Shown here: positions 1 through 8,142 of the stretch, in pieces
How positions within the stretch are numbered: the first letter of the stretch is position 1
How the letters are laid out: each line of letters starts with the position of its first letter
Source: an uncultured Clostridia bacterium
GTDB taxonomy: Bacteria; Bacillota; Clostridia; Oscillospirales; Ruminococcaceae
Direction of reading: 5' to 3'
DNA: 64,000 nucleotides
Assembly (NCBI GenBank): GCA_947625735.1
Contig: CANQPL010000012.1
Coordinates: forward strand, 1 to 64,000
Translations under genes and position numbers: made by a program
Notes under the pieces: model-generated
What the model saw: the letters and a program-made list of their open reading frames with translations, nothing else
Database searches by the model: none
Told to the model about the DNA's origin: nothing

Positions 1-405
1 TACGGCATTGAATATTCCGGAAATTACGATTTTTATGTTGATTACAGCGGTGCAATATTTGAATATAAAGACAGAACAGTTGCAAGAGAAACCGATTTAC
101 CCGCCTACTGTGCATACTGGTACACCAAAAGCAGTAACTGGTTTGTACCATTAGTTATCAGCGAATATGAGGAGGGCGTCACCTATACAATGTACGACAG
201 AGAATTTACATCACAGGGCAGTTTTGAAGCGGACGGAAAAACATGGTATTACAATTCACAACAAGACGGTTCCTATGCCGGAGTTGCCGATTCAAGCGGA
301 TACAACAGATATTGCCTTGGCGTTTTATCCGAGCCTCTTAATGTTGAAGTTGTAAAAAATTTTTATGAAACACTTAAAAGTCTGAATATTATCCGGGAGG
401 GGTGA
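1..405 (+). CDS. Prophage structural-type protein, C-terminal part only
   Basis: Frame 1 is open from the first base to a TGA at 403-405, so this is the last 134 residues of a protein starting outside the window. The fragment is rich in Tyr, Ser and Gly (for example GKTWYYNSQQDGSY). It ends in NFYETLKSLNIIREG, with no membrane segment. I do not recognise the family. Its position directly before a holin and an amidase endolysin is where tail-fibre, baseplate or minor structural genes sit in Firmicutes phages, so a phage role is inferred from context alone. Confidence 0.6.
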   Translation, partial: YGIEYSGNYDFYVDYSGAIFEYKDRTVARETDLPAYCAYWYTKSSNWFVPLVISEYEEGVTYTMYDREFTSQGSFEADGKTWYYNSQQDGSYAGVADSSGYNRYCLGVLSEPLNVEVVKNFYETLKSLNIIREG

Positions 406-407
406 AT

Positions 408-860
408 ATGAACGAAAAGCTGTTTACCGCCTGCTCCGCTGTGGGAATAGCGGGGTCGGTCATTGCCGAATTTTTAGGCGGTTGGGATTATGGAGTGCAG
501 ACTCTTGTTATCTTCATGATAATTGATTTTGCCCTCGGTATCGCCTGTGCGGTTTTCTGGGGAAAGTCGGACAAATCCGAAAACGGTGGGCTTTCTTCAA
601 AGGCGTGCTGGCGGGGTATTGTGAAAAAATGCGGAACACTGCTTATTGTGGTTTGCGGTGCTTATCTTGACAAGCTGCTTGATGTGAGCTACATAAGAAA
701 TGCGCTTGTTATTGGGTTTTGTACGGCGGAGCTTATCAGCATTTGCGAAACGGCGGGGGTAATGGGTATTTTGCCTCCTGCTGTGCAGAAAATTTTAAAC
801 AAAGTAATTGATATTCTGAAAGGTGGAAATGATGATGACAACAATTCTGATTCCCGATAA
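408..860 (+). CDS. Phage holin (toxin secretion/phage lysis holin type)
   Basis: A 150-residue membrane protein beginning MNEKLFTACSAVGIAG. It has three or four hydrophobic segments (about residues 5-25, 28-50, 75-95 and 100-118), a charged loop after the second segment (GKSDKSENGG) and a polar, Asp/Asn-rich tail. This order and length fit the Cph1/phi LC3-type holins (Phage_holin_4 families), which make membrane lesions that release the endolysin. The start is taken at ATG 408, 6 bases after a GGGAGGGG-type ribosome binding site; an upstream in-frame GTG at 402 overlaps that site. The 3' end overlaps the endolysin start, as in a lysis cassette. Confidence 0.85.
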   Translation: MNEKLFTACSAVGIAGSVIAEFLGGWDYGVQTLVIFMIIDFALGIACAVFWGKSDKSENGGLSSKACWRGIVKKCGTLLIVVCGAYLDKLLDVSYIRNALVIGFCTAELISICETAGVMGILPPAVQKILNKVIDILKGGNDDDNNSDSR

Positions 861-1572
861 GGTTATGATGTGCAATGGGGTCAGCGTAAACTGTTTTATG
901 CTGACAGAACATAATCCGAATAAAATTTCTTTGCCTGCTGTTCGGAAGGGTGGCTGTATTGGCGTTACAATTCATAACACAAATCGTGTAAATATTTCTG
1001 CAAATACCACACAGGCGGAGCAGTACACCCGTGCTACCGTCAACGGGAACATGGGGACGGTGCGTGTGCATTTTTACGTTGATGATAAGTGCGCATGGCA
1101 GAATTTACCGTTGAATTTTCAGTCATGGCACGCAGGACAGAGCGGAAAGTCAGACAAAAACGGCTCAGAAAAGGGTAACGGCTGTACTATTTCAATCGAG
1201 TGTATTATGGATAGTGTAAGCGGCGAGGTTGACCTTCAAGCAAGGGATAATGCGGCAAGACTTGCGGCGTGGCTGCTGGATTCATACGGCGGGGAGCTTT
1301 ACACTCATAACTACTGGTGCAATATTCGTAACGGCAGGACAGGTACGGTGGACGAACTTAATATGCTTGATGACGGGTACAAGAATTGCCCTGTGTTTAT
1401 TCGTCCTAAGTGGGAGGAGTTTAAAGGGCTTGTGGAGTCTTATAGGAAGTCTCAGACGGGACAGGCAAGGTATTTTGTGCAGGTGGGGGCGTTTGCTTCA
1501 CGGGAAAATGCGGAAAAATATCTCGCAAGTGTTAAGAAGGATTATCCCGGGGCGTTTGTTAAGATGATTTGA
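832..1572 (+). CDS. Endolysin: N-acetylmuramoyl-L-alanine amidase with C-terminal SPOR-like domain
   Basis: About 246 residues. The first 190 look like an Amidase_2 (PGRP-like) zinc amidase: a first metal His in GVTIHNT, a substrate-strand region with WQNLPLNFQSWHAG, and a later IECIMD strand. The last 35 residues (YFVQVGAFASRENAEKYL) are a SPOR-type peptidoglycan-binding repeat. It would cut the bond between muramic acid and the stem peptide during phage release. The gene overlaps the holin end by about 28 bases. Three ATG codons in a row (829, 832, 835) follow AAAGGTGG at 819-826; 832 or 835 gives the best spacing. Confidence 0.88.
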   Translation: MMTTILIPDKVMMCNGVSVNCFMLTEHNPNKISLPAVRKGGCIGVTIHNTNRVNISANTTQAEQYTRATVNGNMGTVRVHFYVDDKCAWQNLPLNFQSWHAGQSGKSDKNGSEKGNGCTISIECIMDSVSGEVDLQARDNAARLAAWLLDSYGGELYTHNYWCNIRNGRTGTVDELNMLDDGYKNCPVFIRPKWEEFKGLVESYRKSQTGQARYFVQVGAFASRENAEKYLASVKKDYPGAFVKMI

Positions 1573-1580
1573 TGTAAAGT

Positions 1581-1610
1581 AATTCCGGTGTGCTGATGGT
1601 ACACCGGAAT
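1581..1610 (+). terminator. Hairpin after the lysis genes
   Basis: An 11-bp perfect stem (AATTCCGGTGT / ACACCGGAATT) with a 9-base loop lies 8 bases after the endolysin stop. The following TATAATT is only weakly U-rich, so termination is plausible but not strong. Confidence 0.6.
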
Positions 1611-1619
1611 TATAATTGA

Positions 1620-1853
1620 TATGATTTTGTAAAGAATGAACTTGCTCATGTAGAAATGATCTCCGCAATTGTGTATCAGCTTACCAAGGGGCTTACTCCC
1701 GAGGAGATAAAAGCCGGAGGACTTGATGCATATTATGTCGATCATACTCTCGGCATCTATACCGCTTCTGCGGCGGGAGTACCCTTTACTGCGGCGTATT
1801 TCCAGTCCAAGGGCGACGTTATCACCGATCTGCATGAGGATATGGCAGCAGAG
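1620..1853 (+). pseudogene. cotJC: Middle part of a CotJC-type manganese catalase gene (interrupted)
   Basis: Read in frame from 1620, this encodes NELAHVEMISAIVYQL at the start, then GLDAYYVDHT and GVPFTAAYFQSKGD, ending DLHEDMAAE. These are recognisable central blocks of CotJC / non-haem manganese catalases, including the ExxH metal ligands (ELAHVE). An in-frame TGA at 1617-1619 and loss of similarity before about 1635 show the N-terminal part is missing on the prophage side. At 1853 the gene stops matching; its exact continuation (QKARTTYDN...) lies at 12200. It is thus a host gene cut on both sides by mobile DNA. The family call is from remembered conserved motifs. Confidence 0.85.
1845..1853 (+). 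repeat. Left copy of the 9-bp core GCAGCAGAG (att-like)
   Basis: GCAGCAGAG encodes Ala-Ala-Glu of cotJC here and recurs at 12191-12199 in the same orientation, where the gene resumes. The recombinase stop codon lies 26 bases further in. It fits the shared core of attL/attR left by a serine integrase. Confidence 0.8.
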
Positions 1854-1878
1854 GGTGCAGCTTTGCAAAAGCAAACTC

Positions 1879-3432
1879 TCAGAAATTCCAATGTATCTCA
1901 ACGGGAACGTCCCTTGTGCCGGGTATGCGTTTACCCACATAAATGCAGTCTATAAGGGTTTCCACCATTTCACGTGTCAGGTGTTCAGTGCAGATATATT
2001 CTTTTAACGGCTCACTGCGGTTATCCCCTGCCGCTATTTTTTTATCAATTTCGGATAACTGCTTTTCTTTATCATCTATGACGCCCTCCAGCCGTTCACG
2101 CTCCGACTTAAATCCTTTTGTCATTTCCATGTAGTCTGATTCGGTTATCAGTCCTCTTACCTTATCCATATAAAGCTCCCGCAGGGCTTTTGAATATTCC
2201 CCCAGCCTTTTCTTATAAACCGCCATATCTGAAATTATCCTTGCCCTCTGCCCTGTCAGATCACTGCTCTGCCCGATACTGCGCACCAGCTCCTCCTTGT
2301 CAAGATACTCCTCTAAAAGACGGTTAAGCTCATCTGTAACGATCTTCTCCAGTCTTTCAACAGAGATAAACGCACCGGCACAAGCGTCCTTTGATATATA
2401 CCTGTTTGTGCATTTGAGATAGTTTTTACCCTTGCTTTTAGAGGACCGCATTACATAACCACAGCCTGCACAGCGCGCTTTCCCGGCAAATAATCCTATT
2501 TTCCCCGTGACAAACGGCTTTGCTTTCTGTGCGATCAGTGCCTGTACCCTGTCCCACAGCTCACGCTCAATGATCGGCTCATGTGTACCCTCCACAATAT
2601 ACCACCGGCTTTTAGGGCGGGGCTTGTTCTGCTTTGTTTTATAGGAAACACTGCCGTATCTGCCCTGTACCATATTGCCGATATAGATCTCATTTCTGAG
2701 CATATCGGCAATGGTATAATATTTCCATAACGTGCTGTTATTCGTTTTCGGGTTCTTATAACGAAGTCCGTGCAGACGTTTATATTCGGTGGGATTGGGA
2801 ATGCCCCTGTCGTTGAGCATACGGGCAATAGCTGTCTTTCCGTAACCCTGTGAAAAAAGGGTAAAAACCTCACGGACAACGGCTGCTGCCTCCTCATCAA
2901 TAAGCAGATGTCCCTTGCGGTCGGGGTCTTTCACATAGCCGTAAAGAGCAAACGAACCTATATGGTAACCGTTTGATCGCCTGTTAGTCAGAACACTGCG
3001 GATATTATCGGACATATCCTCCAGATACCACTCATTTACAAGTCCGTTGATCTGACGGGATTTTTTATTTCCCTTGTTGTCGGTATCGGCGTTATCTACT
3101 ATGCTTACAAAGCGAATGCCCCACATGGGAAACAGCCCGTGTATGTACTTTTCCACTAATTCAAGCTCACGGGTAAAGCGTGACTGCGTTTTGCAGAGAA
3201 CTATATCAAATTTACGCTCCTCTGCGTCCTTCAGCAGACGGTTAAACTGGGGGCGGCGTCTGTCAGCGCCTGCGTAGTCATCATCACTATAGATGTTATA
3301 CACCTCCCAACCCTGTTCCATGCTGTATTGCAGCAGCATGGTTTTCTGATTCTGTATGCTGCTGCTGTCGTCTGTTTCGGATCTCTTGTTTCTGTCCTCT
3401 TCGGATAAGCGGCAATAAATAGCGACTCTCAT
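1879..3432 (-). CDS. Large serine recombinase (integrase)
   Basis: 517 residues. The N-terminal resolvase domain starts MRVAIYCRLSEEDR with the catalytic Ser in RLS, followed by SIQNQKTML and the RFTREL and EDMSDNIR blocks. Next come a Recombinase domain (about 165-270), a zinc ribbon (CAGCGY...CTNR...C, about 320-355) and a long coiled coil (about 380-470). It catalyses cut-and-rejoin integration and excision through a Ser-DNA link. The start is ATG 3430-3432, since a GAGGAG ribosome site is 7 bases upstream; the in-frame GTG at 3441 overlaps that site. Its stop is 26 bases from the left core site, the usual place for the integrase of such an element. Confidence 0.95.
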   Translation of the reverse strand: MRVAIYCRLSEEDRNKRSETDDSSSIQNQKTMLLQYSMEQGWEVYNIYSDDDYAGADRRRPQFNRLLKDAEERKFDIVLCKTQSRFTRELELVEKYIHGLFPMWGIRFVSIVDNADTDNKGNKKSRQINGLVNEWYLEDMSDNIRSVLTNRRSNGYHIGSFALYGYVKDPDRKGHLLIDEEAAAVVREVFTLFSQGYGKTAIARMLNDRGIPNPTEYKRLHGLRYKNPKTNNSTLWKYYTIADMLRNEIYIGNMVQGRYGSVSYKTKQNKPRPKSRWYIVEGTHEPIIERELWDRVQALIAQKAKPFVTGKIGLFAGKARCAGCGYVMRSSKSKGKNYLKCTNRYISKDACAGAFISVERLEKIVTDELNRLLEEYLDKEELVRSIGQSSDLTGQRARIISDMAVYKKRLGEYSKALRELYMDKVRGLITESDYMEMTKGFKSERERLEGVIDDKEKQLSEIDKKIAAGDNRSEPLKEYICTEHLTREMVETLIDCIYVGKRIPGTRDVPVEIHWNF

Positions 3433-3478
3433 ATTCTGCACTCCTCAGAGATAATAAGAGATATTCCCGAATGTTTTG

Positions 3479-3631
3479 TCAGTTCTTCCGCTCAATTTTA
3501 ACGTCCTTTCCCTTTTCGATCCTGTTTACAAGTCCGATCCACATCTGTGTGAATTGCTTTTTTGAAACAGTGCTTCCGCCGCTTTTGAAAACACTTTTGC
3601 ATATGCACAGATTATCCTTGCTGTTATCCAA
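3479..3631 (-). CDS. Small 50-residue protein upstream of the recombinase
   Basis: Read on the minus strand from a TTG at 3629-3631 with AAAGGGG 9 bases upstream. The product starts MDNSKDNLCICKSVFKSGGS and ends QMWIGLVNRIEKGKDVKIERKN. It is basic, soluble and without membrane segments, and its stop is 46 bases before the recombinase start, so the two are probably co-transcribed. Small basic ORFs preceding serine recombinases often act as accessory or directionality factors; that role here is inference. I do not recognise a named family. Confidence 0.6.
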   Translation of the reverse strand: MDNSKDNLCICKSVFKSGGSTVSKKQFTQMWIGLVNRIEKGKDVKIERKN

Positions 3632-3760
3632 TTGTGCTGTCCCCTTTCATATGATCTCGTTAAAATATATGAAGGGCAGCAGGTACGCTATTACATCAGA
3701 CTGCGGGGATTATTTTTATTGCACAGAAAAAGTTGACAATAAAAATTTTTAAATTATATA

Positions 3761-3789
3761 TTGAAATATCGGTTAAAATGTGATATAAT
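3761..3789 (+). promoter_or_regulatory. Sigma-A promoter for the HD-GYP gene
   Basis: TTGAAA (3761-3766), 17-base spacer, TATAAT (3784-3789), 52 bases before the ATG. A second candidate, TTGACA at 3733, has only a poor -10 match 18 bases on. Confidence 0.7.
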
Positions 3790-3840
3790 GGAAGCTGACA
3801 TACTTTTGCTTATCCGTATACCGATAGAAGGAATATATAC

Positions 3841-5004
3841 ATGAAGGAAAGCTCCAAAAAGCCTTTATATCTGCCCATTTCATTTATCGCTGCTGCAGTT
3901 ATTATTGTTCTTATTATCAATCTGTTTATTATGACAAAAGTAAACGGCAGCCGGACAGAGGAGCTTGGACGTATGAGGATCGAGCTGATAGCAGCCGATC
4001 TCCGGAAACGTCTTGATGCTTGTACCGATTCCCTTAACAAAATAGGAAATCGTCTGTCCGATCTTATGGAAACAGACTATACCGATGAGGATCTGCGCAG
4101 GTTCCTTTCGGAAGAAAAGAAAAAGGAGATAGCTTCTACAGGCAGGACCTGTCTTAATATCTTTTGTGTAACTCCCGATGGGCGTGTGCTTATTTCGGAG
4201 CTGAAAAATATCCCTGTAATATTCCTTACGGCAGATGATGACCAGAATACAGAAACAGAGGGCTTTAAAGCGGGGGCAATGAATTTTATCAGAAAGCCGT
4301 TTATTCCCGATATCATGCTCCGGAGAGTGGGCAGGATGCTTGAGCTTCATCGTTTGCAGACCTATCTTGCAAAGGAGGTAAAACGCCAGACAAAATATGC
4401 CCAAGAACGTCAGGAACGTATGGAAAGACTTTCAAGAGAAACAGTTCTGTCCCTTGCAAAAGCAGTTGAGGCAAAGGATAAGTATACTAACGGTCATTCC
4501 GAACGTGTAGCCCGATATGCACGTCTTATAGCCGAAAGAGCGGGCATGAACGAAACGGACTGCAATGATATTTATTTTGTGGGTCTTCTACATGATATAG
4601 GAAAGATAGGCATTCCCGATACGGTCATAAACAAGACATCGAGGCTTACCGATGAGGAATTTGCCATGATAAAGGAGCATCCGATAATATGGGCAAAGAT
4701 ACTTAAGGATATTACAGAAATGCCGGGAATTGAAAAGGGAGCAAGGTGGCACCATGAACGCTATGACGGAAAGGGTTATCCTGACGGCATAAAGGGCGAG
4801 GAGATCCCCGAATTTTCACGTATAATCTGTGTTGCCGATGCTTACGATGCAATGACATCTACAAGAAGCTATCGTGACATTCTTCCACAGGAAAAGGTCA
4901 GGGCGGAAATAGTTAAGGGGAGAGGAACTCAGTTTGATCCAAAATTTGCCGACATTATGATCGGGATTATTGATGAGGATAAGGATTACAAGATGAGAGG
5001 GTAA
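3841..5004 (+). CDS. Chimeric membrane protein: sensor N-terminus, half receiver domain, HD-GYP phosphodiesterase
   Basis: 387 residues. Residues 10-32 are a transmembrane helix (PISFIAAAVIIVLIINLFI), followed by a coiled extracytoplasmic start of a sensor domain ending TPDGRVLISEL. The sequence then enters the second half of a receiver domain (IPVIFLTADDD, FIRKPF); the first half with the phospho-acceptor Asp is absent. From about 195 an HD-GYP domain is complete: HSERVARYA, LLHDIGKIGIPD (HD), EHP, HHERYDGKGYPDG (GYP), VADAYDAM. The domain hydrolyses cyclic di-GMP in known family members. The join looks like a deletion fusion of a sensor gene and a response-regulator gene. The ribosome site is GAAGGA, 9 bases upstream. 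Confidence 0.88.
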   Translation: MKESSKKPLYLPISFIAAAVIIVLIINLFIMTKVNGSRTEELGRMRIELIAADLRKRLDACTDSLNKIGNRLSDLMETDYTDEDLRRFLSEEKKKEIASTGRTCLNIFCVTPDGRVLISELKNIPVIFLTADDDQNTETEGFKAGAMNFIRKPFIPDIMLRRVGRMLELHRLQTYLAKEVKRQTKYAQERQERMERLSRETVLSLAKAVEAKDKYTNGHSERVARYARLIAERAGMNETDCNDIYFVGLLHDIGKIGIPDTVINKTSRLTDEEFAMIKEHPIIWAKILKDITEMPGIEKGARWHHERYDGKGYPDGIKGEEIPEFSRIICVADAYDAMTSTRSYRDILPQEKVRAEIVKGRGTQFDPKFADIMIGIIDEDKDYKMRG

Positions 5005-5096
5005 ATTATATGAACTTATCCTTAAATTAAAAACGGTTCATTCAACGGCAGAACACAAATAGGTCAATCTCTTGTAAATGGAGGTGTAACTGCATA

Positions 5097-5945
5097 ATGA
5101 GCAACAACGCCCTGAAGCTGCTTGCTTTGTTTTTCATGACACTTGATCATATTTCAAAAGATTTCAGTTTTTTAATTCCCTCACGGCTGAGTACGGCTTT
5201 TAATATTATTGGTCGTGCAGCAGCAGTACTCTTTATGTTTGCCCTGATAAATGGAGCAGAGCATACTCATGACAGAAAAAAGTATCTGCTGCGTTTATAC
5301 TTATACAATATTCTTATTGCCCTGACCACAGGCATTCTTAACACTACAGGTGTACTGCGGATTGCTGCTCCTGCAATGATCGGCACCTTTTTCATTACCC
5401 TGCTGTATATTGTTCTTATTGATAATTTCATAAAAAGCACTGTTCCTGCTCAGAAGATAAAATATTTCATACTTATAGCTGCGGTCACTGTCATTCCTGA
5501 TATCATAGACAGAACTTTTTTTCAATACCTATGCACAATAGTATATGCACATTCATCATCACCTATAGCAATAACTTCTTTAAGGCAAATTTTAAGAGCC
5601 ATACTGCCTGATCTGCGAATAGTCGATTATTCTCCTTTATTCGTGGGTATGGGACTGATGATGTATTATTGCAAAGGTAAATTTGCACGCTGTATGACTG
5701 TATTGCTTGCAAGTATTGTTTCCTTTATCGGTACATATATATTTGAGGCACCGATATTTTTCGATTTCTTCGCACATATGCAGTTTTTTATGCTGCTGGC
5801 AATACCGTTTATGTGGTTTTACAATGGTCAGAAAGGGAAAGACATTAAATATTTTTTCTACATATATTATCCTTTGCACATTTTCATCTTTTCTATTATA
5901 TCAGATTATTTAACAATGAATATAACTAAATTTAATTTGACATGA
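5097..5945 (+). CDS. TraX-like multi-pass membrane protein
   Basis: 282 residues with about eight hydrophobic segments. The opening ALKLLALFFMTLDHISKDF and FNIIGRAAAVLFMFALINGAEHTHDRKKYLLRL matches the TraX family signature (KxxAxxxMxxDHxG, then RxAxPxFxF). Enterobacterial TraX acetylates F pilin; in Firmicutes the relatives are probably membrane acyltransferases acting on surface polymers, which would suit the polysaccharide genes nearby. It follows the HD-GYP gene by 92 bases on the same strand, with GGAGGTG 10 bases before the ATG. The exact substrate is unknown. Confidence 0.75.
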   Translation: MSNNALKLLALFFMTLDHISKDFSFLIPSRLSTAFNIIGRAAAVLFMFALINGAEHTHDRKKYLLRLYLYNILIALTTGILNTTGVLRIAAPAMIGTFFITLLYIVLIDNFIKSTVPAQKIKYFILIAAVTVIPDIIDRTFFQYLCTIVYAHSSSPIAITSLRQILRAILPDLRIVDYSPLFVGMGLMMYYCKGKFARCMTVLLASIVSFIGTYIFEAPIFFDFFAHMQFFMLLAIPFMWFYNGQKGKDIKYFFYIYYPLHIFIFSIISDYLTMNITKFNLT

Positions 5946-6065
5946 TCAAGCCTGGTATGACAGCAGCCTTGAAGCTATCATTACCGAGGAAATATCATAT
6001 TATTTCGGAGGAGTAAGGTCAGCCGAAGAAACAGCAGAAATTATGAAAGATGCACATTTAAGGCA
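5944..6065 (+). pseudogene. C-terminal fragment of a sugar ABC-transporter solute-binding protein
   Basis: Frame 5944 reads DQAWYDSSLEAIITEEISYYFGG then VRSAEETAEIMKDAHL. This resembles the C-terminal end of family-1 extracellular sugar-binding lipoproteins, where WYDxxLExIIxEExxxYFxGxKSAEETAxxIQ is typical. There is no start, no ribosome site and no N-terminal part; it begins at the TraX stop and ends in the next terminator hairpin. It differs from the complete binding protein at 14153. The call rests on a motif remembered from the family. Confidence 0.6.
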
Positions 6066-6110
6066 GCACCGCACAAAGCCGTCAGACGTTCCTTGTGCGG
6101 TGCTGCCTTA
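6060..6110. terminator. Strong hairpin between the convergent TraX and LCP genes
   Basis: A stem of about 17 bp (AAGGCAGCACCGCACAA / TTGTGCGGTGCTGCCTT) with a 15-base loop. On the plus strand it is followed by AATAATTTTTT, and it sits just after the LCP stop on the minus strand, so it can serve both directions. Confidence 0.8.
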
Positions 6111-6118
6111 ATAATTTT

Positions 6119-7144
6119 TTATTGGAAGAAATTCTCAGCAAGAAGCTGTTTTGCGCCCTCCTCATCGAGATAAAATTCCGTATACCGTGTGCCGAGAATG
6201 GGTTCGCCGAACTGCGTACTGCCCGGCAGCGTAAGTATATCTTTGCTTTGGTAGGTGCGCACATCATCAAGAAATGAGAAAAGCCATTCCCCCGAACAAT
6301 CGGTCAGCATATACGGCGATACAGCATTAAGGCACTCTATCGGGAGATCTGCATCGGTTGCGGCTTTTGCCCTTGCCGTTTCAAGAAATGCATTCATATA
6401 TTCCCGCTGCCGTTCCATTCGCCGAAGATTTGAGCTGTCCTCAAGACCCATTCGTGTACGGACGAAATGCAGAGCGTGTTCCCCGTAAAGCGTGACCTGC
6501 TCTCCCTGCACAAGTGTGTCGTCAATGCCTGTGAAATCGTCCTCCACCGTCACCGTAACGCCGCCCAGCGCGTCATTGACAGCAGGAACAGCGTCCAATG
6601 TAAAGGACAGATAATGATCCACAGGAAAGCCAAAAAGGGCATCAGAAACAGCCTTTGCCGTGTTTTCGGCGCTGTCCTCTTTGCCCGAGCCGTAGGTATG
6701 TGATAAGGAGATCTGTGCTGTGTCCGTTCCTGCCGCCTTGCCGCCGATACCGAGTATCTGCATTTGCGCCATAGTATCACGGTTGATGTGTATCGCACTG
6801 CAAACCCGATCCTTGCTGTCAACCACCAAAAGCAGGAGAAAATCCGCCTGTTGGGTATTCCTGTAGGAGTTTTCCTCACGCACATAGGCATCGGTCTTGT
6901 CAAGTCCGATAAGGAGCAGTGTGGTCAGATTCCTTTTCAGTTTGTATTCCTTGCCGTCCACTTCAAGGGTAAGCCGTTTTTCGTAGTGTTCGGCATTATC
7001 TGACGTTTCAACAGAAAAAAAACTGCTGTGTGTTTCCCATATGTGCAGAGCCGTCAGCAGCAGAGTCACTGCTGCTGCGATCACTGCAAAGGAAATGATA
7101 AGGAAGCGTCTGTTTTTTCGTCCCGATGAGCTTTTACGGTACAT
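6119..7144 (-). CDS. LytR-CpsA-Psr (LCP) family cell-wall polymer transferase
   Basis: 341 residues. One N-terminal transmembrane helix (about 14-36, FLIISFAVIAAAVTLLLTAL) is followed by the extracellular LCP domain: TTLLLIGLDKTD, QQADFLLLLVVDSKDR, IHINRDTMAQM (Arg-Asp pair), DHYLSFTLDAVPAVNDALGGV and ALHFVRTRMGLEDSSNLRRMERQR. These are the pyrophosphate-binding Arg/Asp blocks of the family, which moves undecaprenyl-linked polymers onto peptidoglycan. It is the last gene of the four-gene operon starting at 9740; its start is 2 bases after the preceding stop. Downstream is the bidirectional hairpin. Confidence 0.93.
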   Translation of the reverse strand: MYRKSSSGRKNRRFLIISFAVIAAAVTLLLTALHIWETHSSFFSVETSDNAEHYEKRLTLEVDGKEYKLKRNLTTLLLIGLDKTDAYVREENSYRNTQQADFLLLLVVDSKDRVCSAIHINRDTMAQMQILGIGGKAAGTDTAQISLSHTYGSGKEDSAENTAKAVSDALFGFPVDHYLSFTLDAVPAVNDALGGVTVTVEDDFTGIDDTLVQGEQVTLYGEHALHFVRTRMGLEDSSNLRRMERQREYMNAFLETARAKAATDADLPIECLNAVSPYMLTDCSGEWLFSFLDDVRTYQSKDILTLPGSTQFGEPILGTRYTEFYLDEEGAKQLLAENFFQ

Positions 7145-7146
7145 TT

Positions 7147-8109
7147 TCAGCGTGCTTTCCTTTTACGGAGAAGTATTGCTGCTACAGCCGCTGCGACAAC
7201 AACGCCTGCTGCTGCAAAAATATACCGTACATCTGCCTTATCTTCGGAATTATCTGCGGAAGAAATGCTTTCACCCGATTGTGAAAGTCCTGCGCCTGCA
7301 CCAAATTCCTCATCATCGGAAGTGTTGTTGTTATCATTATCTGCGAGAGTTGTAACATCGAGTTCAGGCGGAGCAGTTACTACACCCGAGCTGTCCTCAA
7401 CGGGAGGGGTGATTTCACCTGAGCCGCCCTCTCCGGGAGCTGTGCTGTCAACGATAAGTGCAAAGGGGCTAAGACCCATAACGGTGCAGCGGAAGGTATG
7501 GTCGTCAACCTTTTCAACATTTCTCTCAACTACCCACGTACCCGGAGTCGGCTCATGGAGTACAAGAAAGAACTCAGGCAGTCTGAAAGAGAATGTTACC
7601 TCAAAGCTTGCTTTAACGCCGTCGGGTACTGCAATTACGTTTGTTTCCTGTCCGTCCTGAAGCTGTACAAGAGACACGTCGAAAACATCTGCAACCACAA
7701 GGTTTGCGGTGTCAATGTCAGGTGTTTCGGGGGTCATTTCGTTGTACATTCCTACAACCTCATCGACCTCCTGCGTAAGGTCTGAGGGTGTTTCCGCTGC
7801 TACGACCTCTGCCTCGGCGTTTTCAAGCATAGAATTTATCTCCTCCAGCTTCTCCGCAGATATTTCCGAATAATCCGTTACCTCCAGTATAACATCATCG
7901 GGAGGAATGTGTGTTGTGCCGTTCGGCGCAGTGATAAGCACATTGCCTGTGCTGCCGCTGTCGTCGGTAAAGGAGCCGCCCTCTACCGTAGGACCAAAGC
8001 TCTCACGGCTCCCGTCCGGTACAGCAGATACGCCGATCGTCATGGCAGCAGACAGTACGAGGGCGGTAGCTGCCGCCGTCATTCTTTTAAAAATGCTGTT
8101 TTTCATCAT
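7147..8109 (-). CDS. Secreted, C-terminally membrane-anchored surface protein in the polysaccharide operon
   Basis: 320 residues. A signal peptide at 1-30 (MTAAATALVLSAAMTIGVSA) is followed by an acidic ectodomain with beta-rich stretches. These include ASFEVTFSFRLPEFFLVLHE and WVVERNVEKVDDHTFRCTV. A Ser/Asp/Asn-rich low-complexity stalk (about 240-285) leads to a C-terminal helix and RKRKAR stop-transfer tail (about 292-320). There is no LPXTG. The layout is that of a type I membrane protein displayed at the surface. I do not recognise the ectodomain family. It lies between the BY-kinase and LCP genes on the same transcript, suggesting a role in sensing or presenting the polymer. Confidence 0.75.
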   Translation of the reverse strand: MMKNSIFKRMTAAATALVLSAAMTIGVSAVPDGSRESFGPTVEGGSFTDDSGSTGNVLITAPNGTTHIPPDDVILEVTDYSEISAEKLEEINSMLENAEAEVVAAETPSDLTQEVDEVVGMYNEMTPETPDIDTANLVVADVFDVSLVQLQDGQETNVIAVPDGVKASFEVTFSFRLPEFFLVLHEPTPGTWVVERNVEKVDDHTFRCTVMGLSPFALIVDSTAPGEGGSGEITPPVEDSSGVVTAPPELDVTTLADNDNNNTSDDEEFGAGAGLSQSGESISSADNSEDKADVRYIFAAAGVVVAAAVAAILLRKRKAR

Positions 8110-8142
8110 ACTCGATCCTTTCCTCAGTACAGAATATTTCCT

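Noticed and set aside
1656..1955. A complete 99-residue gene
   Set aside because: Its start is an internal Met of cotJC, and its end is out-of-frame reading into the recombinase gene.
3471..3752. A 93-residue plus-strand gene
   Set aside because: No ribosome site and odd composition; the minus-strand frame 3479-3631 has a ribosome site and sensible residues.
3733..3760. TTGACA at 3733 as the main promoter of the HD-GYP gene
   Set aside because: Its -10 (TATATT) is weaker and the spacer is 18; the TTGAAA-17-TATAAT just downstream is better.
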